NCBI RefSeq assembly: GCF_031583595.1
Contig: NZ_CP134145.1
Span: forward strand, 1,054,001-1,118,000
DNA from: Thalassotalea psychrophila
GTDB taxonomy: Bacteria; Pseudomonadota; Gammaproteobacteria; Enterobacterales; Alteromonadaceae
Reading direction: 5' to 3'
Length of the DNA stretch: 64,000 nucleotides
The notes below the pieces were generated by a model. The model was given only the letters and a program-made list of their open reading frames with translations. It was not told the DNA's origin and did no database searches. Of the stretch, positions 45,808 through 55,647 are shown piece after piece (position 1 is the stretch's first letter; each line of letters starts with the position of its first letter). The position numbers were made by a program, and so were the translations under genes.

Positions 45808-46992
45808 ATGTCATTTTCAACTCTTGGTTTATCTGATCCTATCTTAACCGCTGTATCTGATTTAGGTTATAGCACGCCAACAGATATTCAGAAAAAAGCT
45901 ATACCTGTTATTTTATCTGGTAAAGATTTAGTTGCTGCCGCACAAACGGGCACAGGAAAAACAGCCAGCTTTGTCTTGCCAATATTAGAAATGTTTAACA
46001 AAGATAGAAAGCTGCGTGGTAAGCGAATTCGTGCGCTTATTCTTACGCCTACGCGCGAGTTAGCCGTGCAAGTTGAAGCAAGTATTAGCCAGTATGCGAA
46101 GAATTTAGAGCTTAGCTCTATGGCAATGTATGGCGGCGTTGATAGTGATGCGCAAAAACAACGTTTAATTTGGGGCGTTGATATTATTGTTGCTACTCCG
46201 GGACGATTGTTAGATTTAGCCCACCAACGTGCGCTCCATTTTGATGAGCTTGAAGTGTTGGTATTAGACGAAGCCGATAGAATGCTGGATATGGGCTTTA
46301 GTGAAGACATTCATAAAATTGTTGAACGCTTACCAAGCCAGCGTCAAAGTTTATTGTTTTCAGCGACTATTTCAAACGACATTCGCTATTTAGCCAAGCG
46401 AGTAATTAACGATGCGGTTGAAATAGCCATATCTCCAAAGAAAGCTACTGTTGATAAAATACAACAGTGGCTAGTCACTGTTGATAAAACTAATAAGTCG
46501 GCGTTATTAAGCCACTTAATTAAAGAGCAGCAATGGGACCAGGCATTAATTTTTATTGAAACCCAGCACGGTGCAGCCAAATTAGTTAGTCAGCTAGAAA
46601 AACGCGGCATTAAGGCCGAGTCAATTCATGGCGGCAGAGCTCAAGCGGTTCGTGAAAAAATATTAGCTGACTTTAAAACCGGTAATATTCAGTTTTTAAT
46701 TGCCACAGGCATTGCCGCACGAGGCCTTGATATTGGTGAACTAACTAGGGTTGTAAATTATGATTTACCTGCACAAGTCGATGATTACATTCACCGTATA
46801 GGACGAACTGGTAGAGCTGGCGCTAGTGGTGAAGCAATCTCGTTGGTATCTAAAGATAACTTTAGAGAGCTTTGTGCCATAGAAAGTCGTTTAGGGCATA
46901 CCATTGAACGCAAAGAGTTTGCTGAATTTCCTGTTAAAAAGACAGTGCCTGTATCTATATTGAATTACGTACCTAAAAATAGGCGTAGCTAG
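45808..46992 (+). CDS. DEAD-box RNA helicase (RhlE-like)
   Basis: 394 residues with complete motif set: Q motif (TPTDIQKKAIP), I AAQTGTGKTA, Ia PTRELAVQ, Ib TPGRLLD, II DEADRM, III SAT, IV-VI with ARGLDI and HRIGRTGRAG. The short C-terminal tail (about 20 residues) and DEADRMLDMGF fit the RhlE group. Likely role in RNA remodelling and cold adaptation. Confidence 0.93.
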   Translation: MSFSTLGLSDPILTAVSDLGYSTPTDIQKKAIPVILSGKDLVAAAQTGTGKTASFVLPILEMFNKDRKLRGKRIRALILTPTRELAVQVEASISQYAKNLELSSMAMYGGVDSDAQKQRLIWGVDIIVATPGRLLDLAHQRALHFDELEVLVLDEADRMLDMGFSEDIHKIVERLPSQRQSLLFSATISNDIRYLAKRVINDAVEIAISPKKATVDKIQQWLVTVDKTNKSALLSHLIKEQQWDQALIFIETQHGAAKLVSQLEKRGIKAESIHGGRAQAVREKILADFKTGNIQFLIATGIAARGLDIGELTRVVNYDLPAQVDDYIHRIGRTGRAGASGEAISLVSKDNFRELCAIESRLGHTIERKEFAEFPVKKTVPVSILNYVPKNRRS

Positions 46993-47016
46993 AAACATGT
47001 ACGACTATATAACCCG

Positions 47017-47064
47017 TTTTTTTGCTAAAGATTAACTTATCGAATAAATGTCTATAGCAAAAAA
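47017..47064. repeat. Inverted repeat after the helicase gene
   Basis: TTTTTTGCTA / TAGCAAAAAA arms (47018-47027, 47055-47064) around a 27-base spacer. It may act as a weak terminator. Confidence 0.3.
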
Positions 47065-47133
47065 GCCAAAACAGGCAGATACTTAAGTTACCATTAAAAC
47101 TATTGTTGATTACCCTAGGAGTAAAGTAAAACA

Positions 47134-48525
47134 TTGAAAAAAATCACCCTTACTCAGGATGAAAACTTATCATTTAGAATAAGCCAACAATTACACCCGC
47201 AAGAATTTCAAAGCCTAGATTTGTATTTTTCTATTCCGGATGAAATGGGTATAGGCCCAAGTACCCTCACGGAAGAAAATTACTTTCACAGTAGTATAAA
47301 AAGTTACAGTGCCTACTTTTCCGAACAAGTTCATTTGCCACTTGTGCGCAGTCGCTTTATCAGTCAAACCAAAGGCGAACAAACTGATTATCGTAGTAAC
47401 TTAAATTTATTTTCGTTTCAGTTTAGAATCGCCCTAGAAAGAGATATTAAACAAGCATTAAAAATTGAGGCTACAGATGAGTTTTATCAGCATGTAAGTG
47501 AACTTGCTGAACAAACCAAAAATTTATTAAAAAAGCTGCGTCGTTATACTCCCCCTGATCAAAAATTAAGTTCTTACTTTGAAAATGTAGATAATTATTT
47601 AAGCTGGAAGACCGAGCAAGCGTTTTTAAATTTACTCGCCAGTGGTCCTAAAAGTAGCGAACAGGCTGAACAACGCGAAGCGTTATTTGCGCTATGTAAA
47701 GAAGAAAATCAGTATCGAGAAGACAATCAATATAATTCAAAAATAACCTTGGCAGATCCAAATAGGATCACCAATAAAATGCGCTTATTGCAACGTTTAG
47801 GCGAAGTAGGAGTAGTATTTAAACGGCGAACTAATAATTTGAACGCTAATTTAAAGCGTTTAGTACGAGGTACTATTACAGCGGTTATAATGGCATTTGT
47901 GATGTCGATTGTATTAAGCGCACGTTCAGCGTTTACTGAAGTGAGCTTAGTTCTAATTGCTTTTTTAGGTTTAATTTACGGTATTCGCGAAACCTTTAAA
48001 GAAGATATAACCAGTTATATTTGGCGTAAAATTCAACATGGTCGGCCTAAGTGGCAACATTTGTTTAGCAATAGCCTGACCAAAAATAAACTTTCATCGC
48101 AAACCATTTGGCTAGAATACATTGCTAATAAACACTTGCCTGATTATGTTGATAAGCTATTACAAAAACGTCGCCGCCAAAATAAGCAAGATGCACAGCT
48201 ATTACATTTCAGGTGTGACGCAAAAGTTATTGCTAAAGATTTTATGCCTGGCTTTGAAGAGATTAAAAACCAATACATATTTAACTTAACGCCTTTTACT
48301 CGCTATTTGAAAAAAGGGGAAGGACGGTTGTATACGGTCGATGGCAGTAAAATATCGAACCAAGGCGTAGAGCGGCGCTATCAATTAAACTTAGTATTAG
48401 TACAGCGCAATAAACTTAATCAGCAGTATATGCAGCGTTTTAAAATAACCATGAATAGGTCAAAAATTATTAATATAGAGCCGATGCGTTCGAAGCAAAA
48501 TTTTTACGATTCAGAAGAAAAGTAG
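47134..48525 (+). CDS. Membrane protein of unknown function
   Basis: 463 residues, not recognised. N-terminal soluble region (1-245), two membrane helices close together (about 247-266 and 268-285; ITAVIMAFVMSIVLSAR and LVLIAFLGLIYGI), then a basic cytoplasmic C-terminal region with HFRCDAKVIAKDF. TTG start with AGGAGT upstream. It precedes an ABC exporter gene on the same strand (69 bp), and the pair may be co-transcribed. No enzyme motif is seen. Confidence 0.65.
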   Translation: MKKITLTQDENLSFRISQQLHPQEFQSLDLYFSIPDEMGIGPSTLTEENYFHSSIKSYSAYFSEQVHLPLVRSRFISQTKGEQTDYRSNLNLFSFQFRIALERDIKQALKIEATDEFYQHVSELAEQTKNLLKKLRRYTPPDQKLSSYFENVDNYLSWKTEQAFLNLLASGPKSSEQAEQREALFALCKEENQYREDNQYNSKITLADPNRITNKMRLLQRLGEVGVVFKRRTNNLNANLKRLVRGTITAVIMAFVMSIVLSARSAFTEVSLVLIAFLGLIYGIRETFKEDITSYIWRKIQHGRPKWQHLFSNSLTKNKLSSQTIWLEYIANKHLPDYVDKLLQKRRRQNKQDAQLLHFRCDAKVIAKDFMPGFEEIKNQYIFNLTPFTRYLKKGEGRLYTVDGSKISNQGVERRYQLNLVLVQRNKLNQQYMQRFKITMNRSKIINIEPMRSKQNFYDSEEK

Positions 48526-48594
48526 TGCATATAAATTACTGCTATCATTAACGCTATATTGTTATAGCGATACACACATACTGGTTGAATTTTT

Positions 48595-50424
48595 ATGTTT
48601 AAACGTTTTGAATCTTGGGTGAATGCCTTACCTGACAAGCCTGTAGAACGACCTCCAACGAGTCTGTTTGCTTTTTGTCGGCATTACACCAAAGGCTTCG
48701 AATTACCGTTAATATTAATGTCTTTGCTTACTGCAACCTTGGCTATTTTAGAAGTTTCGCTCTTTGGTTTTATGGGAGAGTTAGTTGATATTCTTGCCAG
48801 CAGTTCGCCACAAACACTTTGGCAAGACCATGGTCAGCAGTTGATTCTTATGTCAGTGCTAATTCTGGTTGTTATTCCATTATTTGTTTTATTGCATGCG
48901 CTGGTTATTTATCAAGGTTTATTAGGAAATTACCCTATGTCGATTCGCTGGCTAGCGCATCGATATTTACTCAAACAAAGCGTGTCTTTTTATCAAAATG
49001 ATTTCGCCGGTAGGGTAGCAACAAAAGTTATGCAGACTTCATTAGCCGTAAGGGAAACAGTTACTAAAACATTGGATGTTTTGGTCTATATCTTTGTGTA
49101 CTTTTCAACAATGCTAGTCATGATCGCTCAATCTGATATCCGGCTGCTTTGGCCAATGTTAGTGTGGCTTGTGCTTTATATATTAATACAATGGAAGTTT
49201 TTGCCAAACCTTAAAAAGGTATCGACAGAGCAAGCTGATGCTCGTTCACTAATGACTGGACGCATCGTTGACAGTTATACCAACATAGCCACGGTAAAAT
49301 TATTTGCCCACACCGAACAAGAAGCACTATACGCTAAGCAGAGCATGCAAGGATTTTTGCAAACAGTGTATAAACAAATGCGCTTGGTTACCGGTATTAA
49401 TGTGAGTGTTCAGTTTGTTAATTATTTGCTTATTTTTGCTATCTCCGCCATGGCAATTTGGCTTTGGACTCAAAGTGCAATCACCACAGGAGCAATTGCC
49501 GTAGCGATTGCTCTAGTTTTAAGATTAAGTAGTATGTCGCAGTGGATAATGTGGGAAGTTAGCTCTTTATTTGAAAATATAGGTACTGTTGCCGATGGTA
49601 TGAATACGTTATCTAAGCCAATTGCAATTAAGGATAAAGACAATGCTAGAGTGATCAATGTTGATTATGGTGCAATAGACTTTAACAATGTTAGTTTTCA
49701 CTACGGTGAAAATATTGGCGTAATCGATCATTTACAATTAAATATCAAAGCCGGTGAAAAGATTGGTTTGGTTGGCCGGTCTGGTGCAGGTAAGTCAACG
49801 TTAGTTAATTTACTAATGCGCTTTTATGATGTTGAGCAAGGTCAAATTTTAATAGATAACCAATGCATTAGTGATGTATTACAAGATTCATTACGAGCCC
49901 ATATAGGCATGGTTACCCAAGATACATCGCTTTTACATCGCTCAATTCGAGAGAATATTTTATATGGTAAACCCGATGCTAACGAAGATGAGTTATTAAA
50001 GGCTATAGGAGATGCTCAAGCCACTGAATTTATTGCCACTCTTACCGACCCGTTTGGCAATAAAGGCTTAGATGCTCAAGTGGGTGAGCGTGGTGTTAAA
50101 CTCTCTGGAGGTCAAAGGCAGCGTATTGCTATTGCCCGTGTATTATTAAAAAATGCCCCTATTTTATTACTTGATGAAGCAACGTCAGCCCTAGATTCTG
50201 AAGTTGAGGCTGCCATCCAAGAGAGTTTATACACTTTAATGGAAGGTAAAACTGTAATCGCTATTGCGCATCGATTATCGACTATTGCAGCAATGGACCG
50301 TTTAATTGTTTTAGATAAAGGGAAAATTGTCGAGCAGGGTAGTCATCAGCAGTTAATTAATCAAAAAGGCATTTATGCACAGTTATGGTCACATCAAACT
50401 GGCGGATTTTTAGGAATAGATTAG
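48595..50424 (+). CDS. ABC exporter (fused permease/ATPase)
   Basis: 609 residues. Six membrane helices (about 35-330), then an ABC domain with Walker A GRSGAGKST (about 397-405), Q-loop MVTQDTSLL, signature LSGGQRQRIAIARVLL (about 502-517), Walker B ILLLDEATSALD and switch His IAHRLST. Homodimeric exporter of the MsbA/multidrug type. The substrate is unknown. It is not msbA itself, since no lpxK is adjacent. Confidence 0.9.
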   Translation: MFKRFESWVNALPDKPVERPPTSLFAFCRHYTKGFELPLILMSLLTATLAILEVSLFGFMGELVDILASSSPQTLWQDHGQQLILMSVLILVVIPLFVLLHALVIYQGLLGNYPMSIRWLAHRYLLKQSVSFYQNDFAGRVATKVMQTSLAVRETVTKTLDVLVYIFVYFSTMLVMIAQSDIRLLWPMLVWLVLYILIQWKFLPNLKKVSTEQADARSLMTGRIVDSYTNIATVKLFAHTEQEALYAKQSMQGFLQTVYKQMRLVTGINVSVQFVNYLLIFAISAMAIWLWTQSAITTGAIAVAIALVLRLSSMSQWIMWEVSSLFENIGTVADGMNTLSKPIAIKDKDNARVINVDYGAIDFNNVSFHYGENIGVIDHLQLNIKAGEKIGLVGRSGAGKSTLVNLLMRFYDVEQGQILIDNQCISDVLQDSLRAHIGMVTQDTSLLHRSIRENILYGKPDANEDELLKAIGDAQATEFIATLTDPFGNKGLDAQVGERGVKLSGGQRQRIAIARVLLKNAPILLLDEATSALDSEVEAAIQESLYTLMEGKTVIAIAHRLSTIAAMDRLIVLDKGKIVEQGSHQQLINQKGIYAQLWSHQTGGFLGID

Positions 50425-50490
50425 TTGCATATTACGCTAAGCGGTGCAAATATAGCGTTTTAATTTTTTGCTATATTTGCAGGTACTTAA

Positions 50491-51417
50491 ATGACAACTC
50501 AACTTAATAATGATCAATATCCTATTGGCACTCCTGGACAAAAGTGGGGCGATGCTGAAAAAGCCCAATGGTTAGCTATGCAAACCATTAAGCGCTCATA
50601 TCAGCAAGAAGTGGTTAGTAAAATTGATGCTTTAAAAGCTAATTTTGATGTTGAGCAATATGGTGAGCTTGATTATGCCGCCAATACCTATCCTTTGTAT
50701 GTAATAAAAACTCGTAATTTTGATGCAAGTAAAGCAACCATATTAGTTACCGGTGGCGTACATGGTTATGAAACTAGCGGTGTACAAGGTGCTATTCGCT
50801 TTATAGAAACTAAAGCACAGCAATACTCTGATAATTTTAATATTGTAGTGGCTCCTTGTGTTAGCCCTTGGGGTTATGAAACCATTAACCGCTGGAATGT
50901 TGATGCTATTGATCCTAACCGCTCGTTTTATGCTAATAGTCCTGCGCAAGAGTCAGCATTGTTGATGCAATGTATAAACGGTTTAGGAATTGAAATTTTT
51001 GCTCATTTTGACTTGCACGAAACCACCGATACAGACAACAGTGAGTTTAGACCTGCACTTGCTGCTCGTGATGCTAATGTGCAAAAAAATTGGAACATAC
51101 CTGATGGCTTTTATGGTGTTGGCGATACCCTTAGACCAGAAGCTGATTTTCAATCAGCAATTATTAAATCGGTGCAACAGGTAACACATATCGCGCCTAG
51201 CGATGATGACGGAAAATTAATAGGCGTAACTCTAGAGCAGTTTGGTGTTATTAATTACCCTTGCAAAGAGCTTAGTTTATGTGCTGGTTTAAGTAACGCA
51301 ACGTACTGTACTACAACCGAAGTGTACCCGGATAGCCCGAAAGTGGACGGTGAAAACTGTATTGTTGCACAAGTTGCGGCAATTACCGGTGGCCTTGATT
51401 ATATTCTTAGCCTTTAA
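50491..51417 (+). CDS. M14 family zinc carboxypeptidase
   Basis: 308 residues. Zn ligands His91 and Glu94 in GGVHGYETSG and the third His in FAHFDLHETTD; DPNRSF is the substrate-binding Asn-Arg pair. The Glu general base is likely in the C-terminal strand TTEVYPDSP. No signal peptide, so cytoplasmic. Possibly a peptide- or acylated amino-acid-cleaving enzyme; the substrate is unknown. Confidence 0.87.
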   Translation: MTTQLNNDQYPIGTPGQKWGDAEKAQWLAMQTIKRSYQQEVVSKIDALKANFDVEQYGELDYAANTYPLYVIKTRNFDASKATILVTGGVHGYETSGVQGAIRFIETKAQQYSDNFNIVVAPCVSPWGYETINRWNVDAIDPNRSFYANSPAQESALLMQCINGLGIEIFAHFDLHETTDTDNSEFRPALAARDANVQKNWNIPDGFYGVGDTLRPEADFQSAIIKSVQQVTHIAPSDDDGKLIGVTLEQFGVINYPCKELSLCAGLSNATYCTTTEVYPDSPKVDGENCIVAQVAAITGGLDYILSL

Positions 51418-51458
51418 AGCCTTTTAGACTTTGCCAAGTACCTAGTACCAAGGTTACC

Positions 51459-51797
51459 TTACTGGTAGCCTTGGTAATGCTCTTCAATACCGAATTTTAC
51501 TAATTTGTCTGCAGCACTGATATTAATATTTAATGTCTGTAGTGCGATTAAAATATCATCTCTTAATTGGTCTGTTTGCTTGGTTAACGTCGCTTGATTT
51601 AACGCTTGTTGATCTTCAAAAACACAAATAACCTGCAAGCTGGTCATTCTGCTTTTATTATCCAGCGTATGAGTTAGCCAATTAAAGCCATGGGTTATAA
51701 ATTTATGTTGTTCACAAATATCGGTTAATAATCTGACTAATTGTTTTTCAGTGTTCTTAGTCAGGCTAGAGCTAGTGTTTTTGTTATTTGGTTTCAT
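51459..51797 (-). CDS. Small conserved protein of unknown function (paralogue of the 31197-31508 product)
   Basis: 112 residues, not recognised. The segment GFNWLTHTL...SLQVICVF (37-60) aligns without gaps to residues 30-53 of the protein at 31197-31508, sharing ten identities in 24 positions. The C-terminal helix is DQLRDDILIALQ. The gene overlaps the upstream TrmK-like methyltransferase gene by 14 bp, so translation is coupled. A role near RNA modification is inferred from context only. Confidence 0.65.
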   Translation of the reverse strand: MKPNNKNTSSSLTKNTEKQLVRLLTDICEQHKFITHGFNWLTHTLDNKSRMTSLQVICVFEDQQALNQATLTKQTDQLRDDILIALQTLNINISAADKLVKFGIEEHYQGYQ

Positions 51798-52500
51798 ATT
51801 TTAAACTTTTATAGGCTTGAATAATTTTTTCAGCATCAATGTTTGTATTTTTCTGCATTTTTGAATAATGGTTTACCCTTTGTGCAAAGTATTGTTGGTG
51901 CTCATTATTGTCAAAATTCCACATGGTTGAACCGACACTTGAAATTGGCAATGCTGACTCTTGATATTCGCTGGTGGTTACGTGGATAATTTCATAAAAG
52001 CGATTGTTTTCTTTTACGATGCATTCATTAACTAAGCTGCAGTTTAAATCAATGAGTGCTGTTCTAACTTTATAGTTGTGATGTACAGGGCATAAAATAA
52101 ATTCTAATGTGGTGTTTGGGTTTTTATTGCAAATACTTTGCACTAACTCAATTAATAAGTCGCCACCAACCCCGGCAATGATGATCAATTGTTCAGCTTT
52201 GCTTTGTTTAGCTTTATTGTGATTACAAGGGGTACCCGCACGCACAGGGATTTTAGCTACATCAATAGTATGAACTTGCCAAAGATTAAGATAATCATCA
52301 CTACTGAAAAACTGTCGTAATACCAGTTCTAATTTATCGATAAGTGGTGCAGAAATATCAGCAAAGTGAATGGTGCTTGCTGCTTTGCGTTTTAGCAGCT
52401 CAATACCTAACAAACCATGATCACAACAACAATCCCAAATATCTTGGTAATTGTCGGTGATCATTGCGTTTATTTGACTTAATCGTTTTCCTGTTCGCAT
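51784..52500 (-). CDS. tRNA (adenine-N1)-methyltransferase, TrmK-like
   Basis: 238 residues from the chosen start; class I SAM methyltransferase resembling TrmK (m1A22 of tRNA). It opens with KRLSQINAMI; motif I is WDCCCDHGLLGIELL (DIGCDH in the family), and the later IAGVGGDLLIELV is motif IV-like. In-frame ATG codons at 52554 and 52500 exist. The latter starts MRTGKRL as in the family, and the former would overlap argP by 35 bp. It is preceded by argP and overlaps the next gene. Substrate assignment is moderate. Confidence 0.8.
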   Translation of the reverse strand: MRTGKRLSQINAMITDNYQDIWDCCCDHGLLGIELLKRKAASTIHFADISAPLIDKLELVLRQFFSSDDYLNLWQVHTIDVAKIPVRAGTPCNHNKAKQSKAEQLIIIAGVGGDLLIELVQSICNKNPNTTLEFILCPVHHNYKVRTALIDLNCSLVNECIVKENNRFYEIIHVTTSEYQESALPISSVGSTMWNFDNNEHQQYFAQRVNHYSKMQKNTNIDAEKIIQAYKSLKYETK

Positions 52501-52519
52501 TACTTTACTGCTCAACTCT

Positions 52520-53425
52520 TTATTGACTGTTGTGATTGAAATGAGTGTGGCCATAGTTGCTGATTGTTTTGGTTATTAACTTTTGTACACCCCGCTCTAA
52601 AGCCCAACTATGCCAATAAAGTGGCATTGGTAAGCGCTTATCTGGCGCTAACTCAATTAGTGCGCCACTGGCTAAATGTTCACTCGCTTGTGTAGTGGGG
52701 ATCAAAGCATAGGCAAGACCTGCAAGTGCCATGGTTACCACTACCTCTGAAGAACGAATACGATGGCATGGATAAATAGCTTGTTCTATGGAGAAATATT
52801 TTTTTAAATAATCACTGTGCATTTTATCTCTTTGGTCATAATCAACGCAGGGTGCTTTATTTAAATTTTCAATGCTCAAACCGTCTTTAAAGTACTTATT
52901 TATATAGTCACTATTGGCACAAAGTATATAATCTATAGTGCCAATGTACTCAACTTTTACTCCAGCAAAACTGCTTTTTTGTGAACTTATAGCCGCTAAT
53001 ACCTCGCCTTTTTTTAATAATTTTTGCGTATCAGCCTCATTGGTTACTTGAATATTTAACTCTATCGAATGGCTGTTCAATAGTGGTGTTAACGCCGGAA
53101 TAAACCAGCTGGCTAAGGTATCGGCATTTACTGCAATTGATATTGGAATAGAGTCTGGTGCGTTATCGGGCATGATGTCACCAGCTAGATCATATTCTAA
53201 TTGGCGAACCTTGCGAAAATGAGCCAACAGCTTTTGCCCCGCAGTAGTTGCTTGTAAAGGCTGGCTGCGAATTAAAACCGGTTTTGCAACTAACTGCTCA
53301 AGTTGTTTTATTCGTTGTGAAATAGCAGATTGAGTGATGTTTAACACCAGTGCGGCACTTTCAAAACTTTGCTCGGTAATGACCGTATCAAGGGCATGAA
53401 TAAGTTTGTAATCAAGTGGGCGCAT
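52520..53425 (-). CDS. argP: LysR-family regulator ArgP
   Basis: 301 residues. N-terminal winged HTH (FESAALVLNITQSAISQRIKQLE) and LysR effector domain. ArgP regulates export and synthesis of arginine and lysine. The assignment rests on the divergently transcribed argO next to it, the standard ArgP-ArgO arrangement, and on the length. The shared 140-bp gap should contain both promoters and the ArgP site. Confidence 0.9.
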   Translation of the reverse strand: MRPLDYKLIHALDTVITEQSFESAALVLNITQSAISQRIKQLEQLVAKPVLIRSQPLQATTAGQKLLAHFRKVRQLEYDLAGDIMPDNAPDSIPISIAVNADTLASWFIPALTPLLNSHSIELNIQVTNEADTQKLLKKGEVLAAISSQKSSFAGVKVEYIGTIDYILCANSDYINKYFKDGLSIENLNKAPCVDYDQRDKMHSDYLKKYFSIEQAIYPCHRIRSSEVVVTMALAGLAYALIPTTQASEHLASGALIELAPDKRLPMPLYWHSWALERGVQKLITKTISNYGHTHFNHNSQ

Positions 53426-53565
53426 TAGTTTCTCAGTCTAATATTTATATTTGTATCTATTGTATAAGTAAAACTAATAATAGTTAAGTTTATTTAATTT
53501 TACTTAAATGGTTGTTTTACTTAATCTAGCTGCATTAATAATGGCTTTAGTTTTGAGGAACGCCA

Positions 53566-54186
53566 ATGTCTACTATATCTTTACTACCTATGTTGAAAGG
53601 CTTCGTTATTGGCGCCGGTTTAATTATCCCAATTGGCGTACAAAACTCATACGTTTTAAGTCAAAGTATTAAGCGCAATCACCATTTAATGGCCGCGACT
53701 ATTTGTATTGTGTGTGACTTTATTTTGATGTCCCTAGGTGTGTTTGGCGGTGGTGCGTTAATAAATAGTAGCAGCATGTTGGCTGAAATAATCACTTGGG
53801 CTGGTATTATCTTTTTAACTGTTTATGGCTTAATTTTCTTTAAGAATTTTTATTTTGCCAGTAAAGATGACATGCTCAAACAAGTAAAACCGAGTACCCG
53901 TAAAGCGGTTATTTTTACCACTTTAGCAGTAACCTTATTAAACCCGCATGCTTATTTAGATACGGTAGTGATCATTGGTAGTATCAGTGGTAAATTTGCC
54001 GATGCTGATAAAATGGCGTTTCTGATTGGCACTTTGTTGGCTTCGATAACTTGGTTTTACGCATTGTCGTTAGCGGCAGCTAAAATGTCTCCTTGGTTGA
54101 GTCAAACAAAGGTACAACGAGGCATTAACTTGTTGGTTGCGTTACTTATGTGGGTTATTGCTTACTCGTTGTTTATTACGCTTTAG
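53566..54186 (+). CDS. argO: LysE/ArgO-family amino-acid exporter
   Basis: 206 residues, six membrane helices. The family motif near the N-terminus is IPIGVQNSYVLSQSIKRNHH (20 residues, about 21-40). Later LLNPHAYLDTVVIIG. It exports arginine or lysine. Divergent from argP, with a strong ribosome site (GAGGAA). Confidence 0.93.
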   Translation: MSTISLLPMLKGFVIGAGLIIPIGVQNSYVLSQSIKRNHHLMAATICIVCDFILMSLGVFGGGALINSSSMLAEIITWAGIIFLTVYGLIFFKNFYFASKDDMLKQVKPSTRKAVIFTTLAVTLLNPHAYLDTVVIIGSISGKFADADKMAFLIGTLLASITWFYALSLAAAKMSPWLSQTKVQRGINLLVALLMWVIAYSLFITL

Positions 54187-54242
54187 TAAAAATACGATAA
54201 GTCGTTATAATTAATAGAATATTGAATAGTTTAGGAGTAAAT

Positions 54243-54677
54243 ATGCGCTTTTTATCTCGTCGATTGGTGATGCCCAATGACTTAAATTATGCCAATTCGT
54301 TATTTGGTGGTCGAGCTCTTGAATGGATTGATGAAGAAGCGGCCATATATGCAATTTGTCAGTTGGAAACTACCTGTTTGGTGACTAAGCATATAAGTGA
54401 AATAAGCTTTCAGTCACCAGCTATGCAAGGGGATATTGTTGAATTTGGTTTGAAAACAAAATCAGTTGGTCGCAGCTCTATTACTGTAACCTGCGTAGTG
54501 CGTAATAAAGCCACTAAAAAGACAATTTGTTTAGCTGATAGTATTGTTTTTGTTGCACTAGATCCTGTTACAAGGTTACCTATGCCACATGGTAAAAATC
54601 TTGAGAGTTTAGAGAAGCAAACTCTTGAAGAGATACGTTCATTAAATATGGAAAAGCCAGATATAAGTAATTTATAG
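54243..54677 (+). CDS. Acyl-CoA thioesterase (hotdog fold, YciA-like)
   Basis: 144 residues from the chosen start. Single hotdog domain with the catalytic segment LFGGRALEWIDEEAAIYA (NxxGGxxLxxxDE in the family) and C-terminal strand SIVFVALD. It hydrolyses acyl-CoA esters. ATG 54243 follows AGGAGT by 6 bases; the in-frame ATG at 54222 lacks a ribosome site. Follows argO by 56 bp and may be co-transcribed. Confidence 0.9.
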   Translation: MRFLSRRLVMPNDLNYANSLFGGRALEWIDEEAAIYAICQLETTCLVTKHISEISFQSPAMQGDIVEFGLKTKSVGRSSITVTCVVRNKATKKTICLADSIVFVALDPVTRLPMPHGKNLESLEKQTLEEIRSLNMEKPDISNL

Positions 54678-54742
54678 TTATTCGCCAAATCTTTTAATAG
54701 TACCTATAATGTATTGAATTATAACAATACATCTTAGGTACT

Positions 54743-55633
54743 ATGGCAGCTGCAACTCCTGATTCGACAAATTCAACATCTAATACTTTTAACCCTACTG
54801 ATTTAATTAAAGAAGAACTTGATTTAGTTAATCAGTTTTATGAAGTAGCAATTGAATTTTTTGCAAATTACACCTTTCAGTTAATCGGGGCTTTCCTAAT
54901 TTTCTTAATCGGTTATTTCATTGCCGGTAAAATTTCTAATTGGGTGTTAAAACTATGTGATCGCCATAAACTCGATGTTACCTTAAGTAGTTTCCTTGCA
55001 AGCGCGACTAAAATGATCTTGGTATTACTAATTACCATAGTTGCTTTGGGTAAATTAGGTATAAGTATTACGCCATTTATTGCTACGCTTGGTGCTTTAT
55101 CGTTAGGTGTTGGTTTGGCGCTACAAGGATTGTTAGCAAATTATGCCGCCGGTTTTAATATCATCATCGTTCGGCCTTTTGTTGTTGGTGATACCATTAA
55201 AGTGCAAGGTGTTAGTGGAATTGTTAAAGAGGTATTGCTGGCTTATACCATTTTGGAAAATGAGGATGGAGTTGAAATAACTATTCCAAATAAACACATA
55301 GTTGGTGAAGTTTTACATAACTCAGCCCATGACTCGTTAATGGAGTTATCTGTTGGTATAGCTTATCAACATAATCCATTAGAAGTCATTAACATGCTAG
55401 CGCCTTTAATTGAAAATATAGACGCATGTAGTGAGCATAAAAAACCGCAAGTTGGCATCGATGAATTTGGCGATAACTCGATAGTAATAGGCATACGTTT
55501 ATGGGTACCAACAAAAAGCTATCACGCCTCAAAATATCAGGCTAATGCTGTTATTTATGAAGCGTTAGATGCCGCTAATATTAAAATACCGTACCCACAA
55601 CGAGATATTCATATGGTTAGTGCAGCAAGTTAA
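54743..55633 (+). CDS. mscS: Small-conductance mechanosensitive channel MscS
   Basis: 296 residues, close to E. coli MscS. Three membrane helices (about 40-62, 75-98 and 105-125); the pore helix reads LGALSLGVGLALQGLLANYAAGF. The beta domain follows (VVGDTIKVQGVSGIVKEV) and a C-terminal alpha/beta domain (YPQRDIHMV). Protects against hypo-osmotic shock. Confidence 0.94.
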   Translation: MAAATPDSTNSTSNTFNPTDLIKEELDLVNQFYEVAIEFFANYTFQLIGAFLIFLIGYFIAGKISNWVLKLCDRHKLDVTLSSFLASATKMILVLLITIVALGKLGISITPFIATLGALSLGVGLALQGLLANYAAGFNIIIVRPFVVGDTIKVQGVSGIVKEVLLAYTILENEDGVEITIPNKHIVGEVLHNSAHDSLMELSVGIAYQHNPLEVINMLAPLIENIDACSEHKKPQVGIDEFGDNSIVIGIRLWVPTKSYHASKYQANAVIYEALDAANIKIPYPQRDIHMVSAAS

Positions 55634-55647
55634 AATCAATAAAATGA

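Noticed and set aside
51447..51477. Hairpin ACCAAGG...CCTTGGT as a terminator between convergent genes
   Set aside because: It overlaps the end of the 51459 gene and no U-tract follows in either direction.
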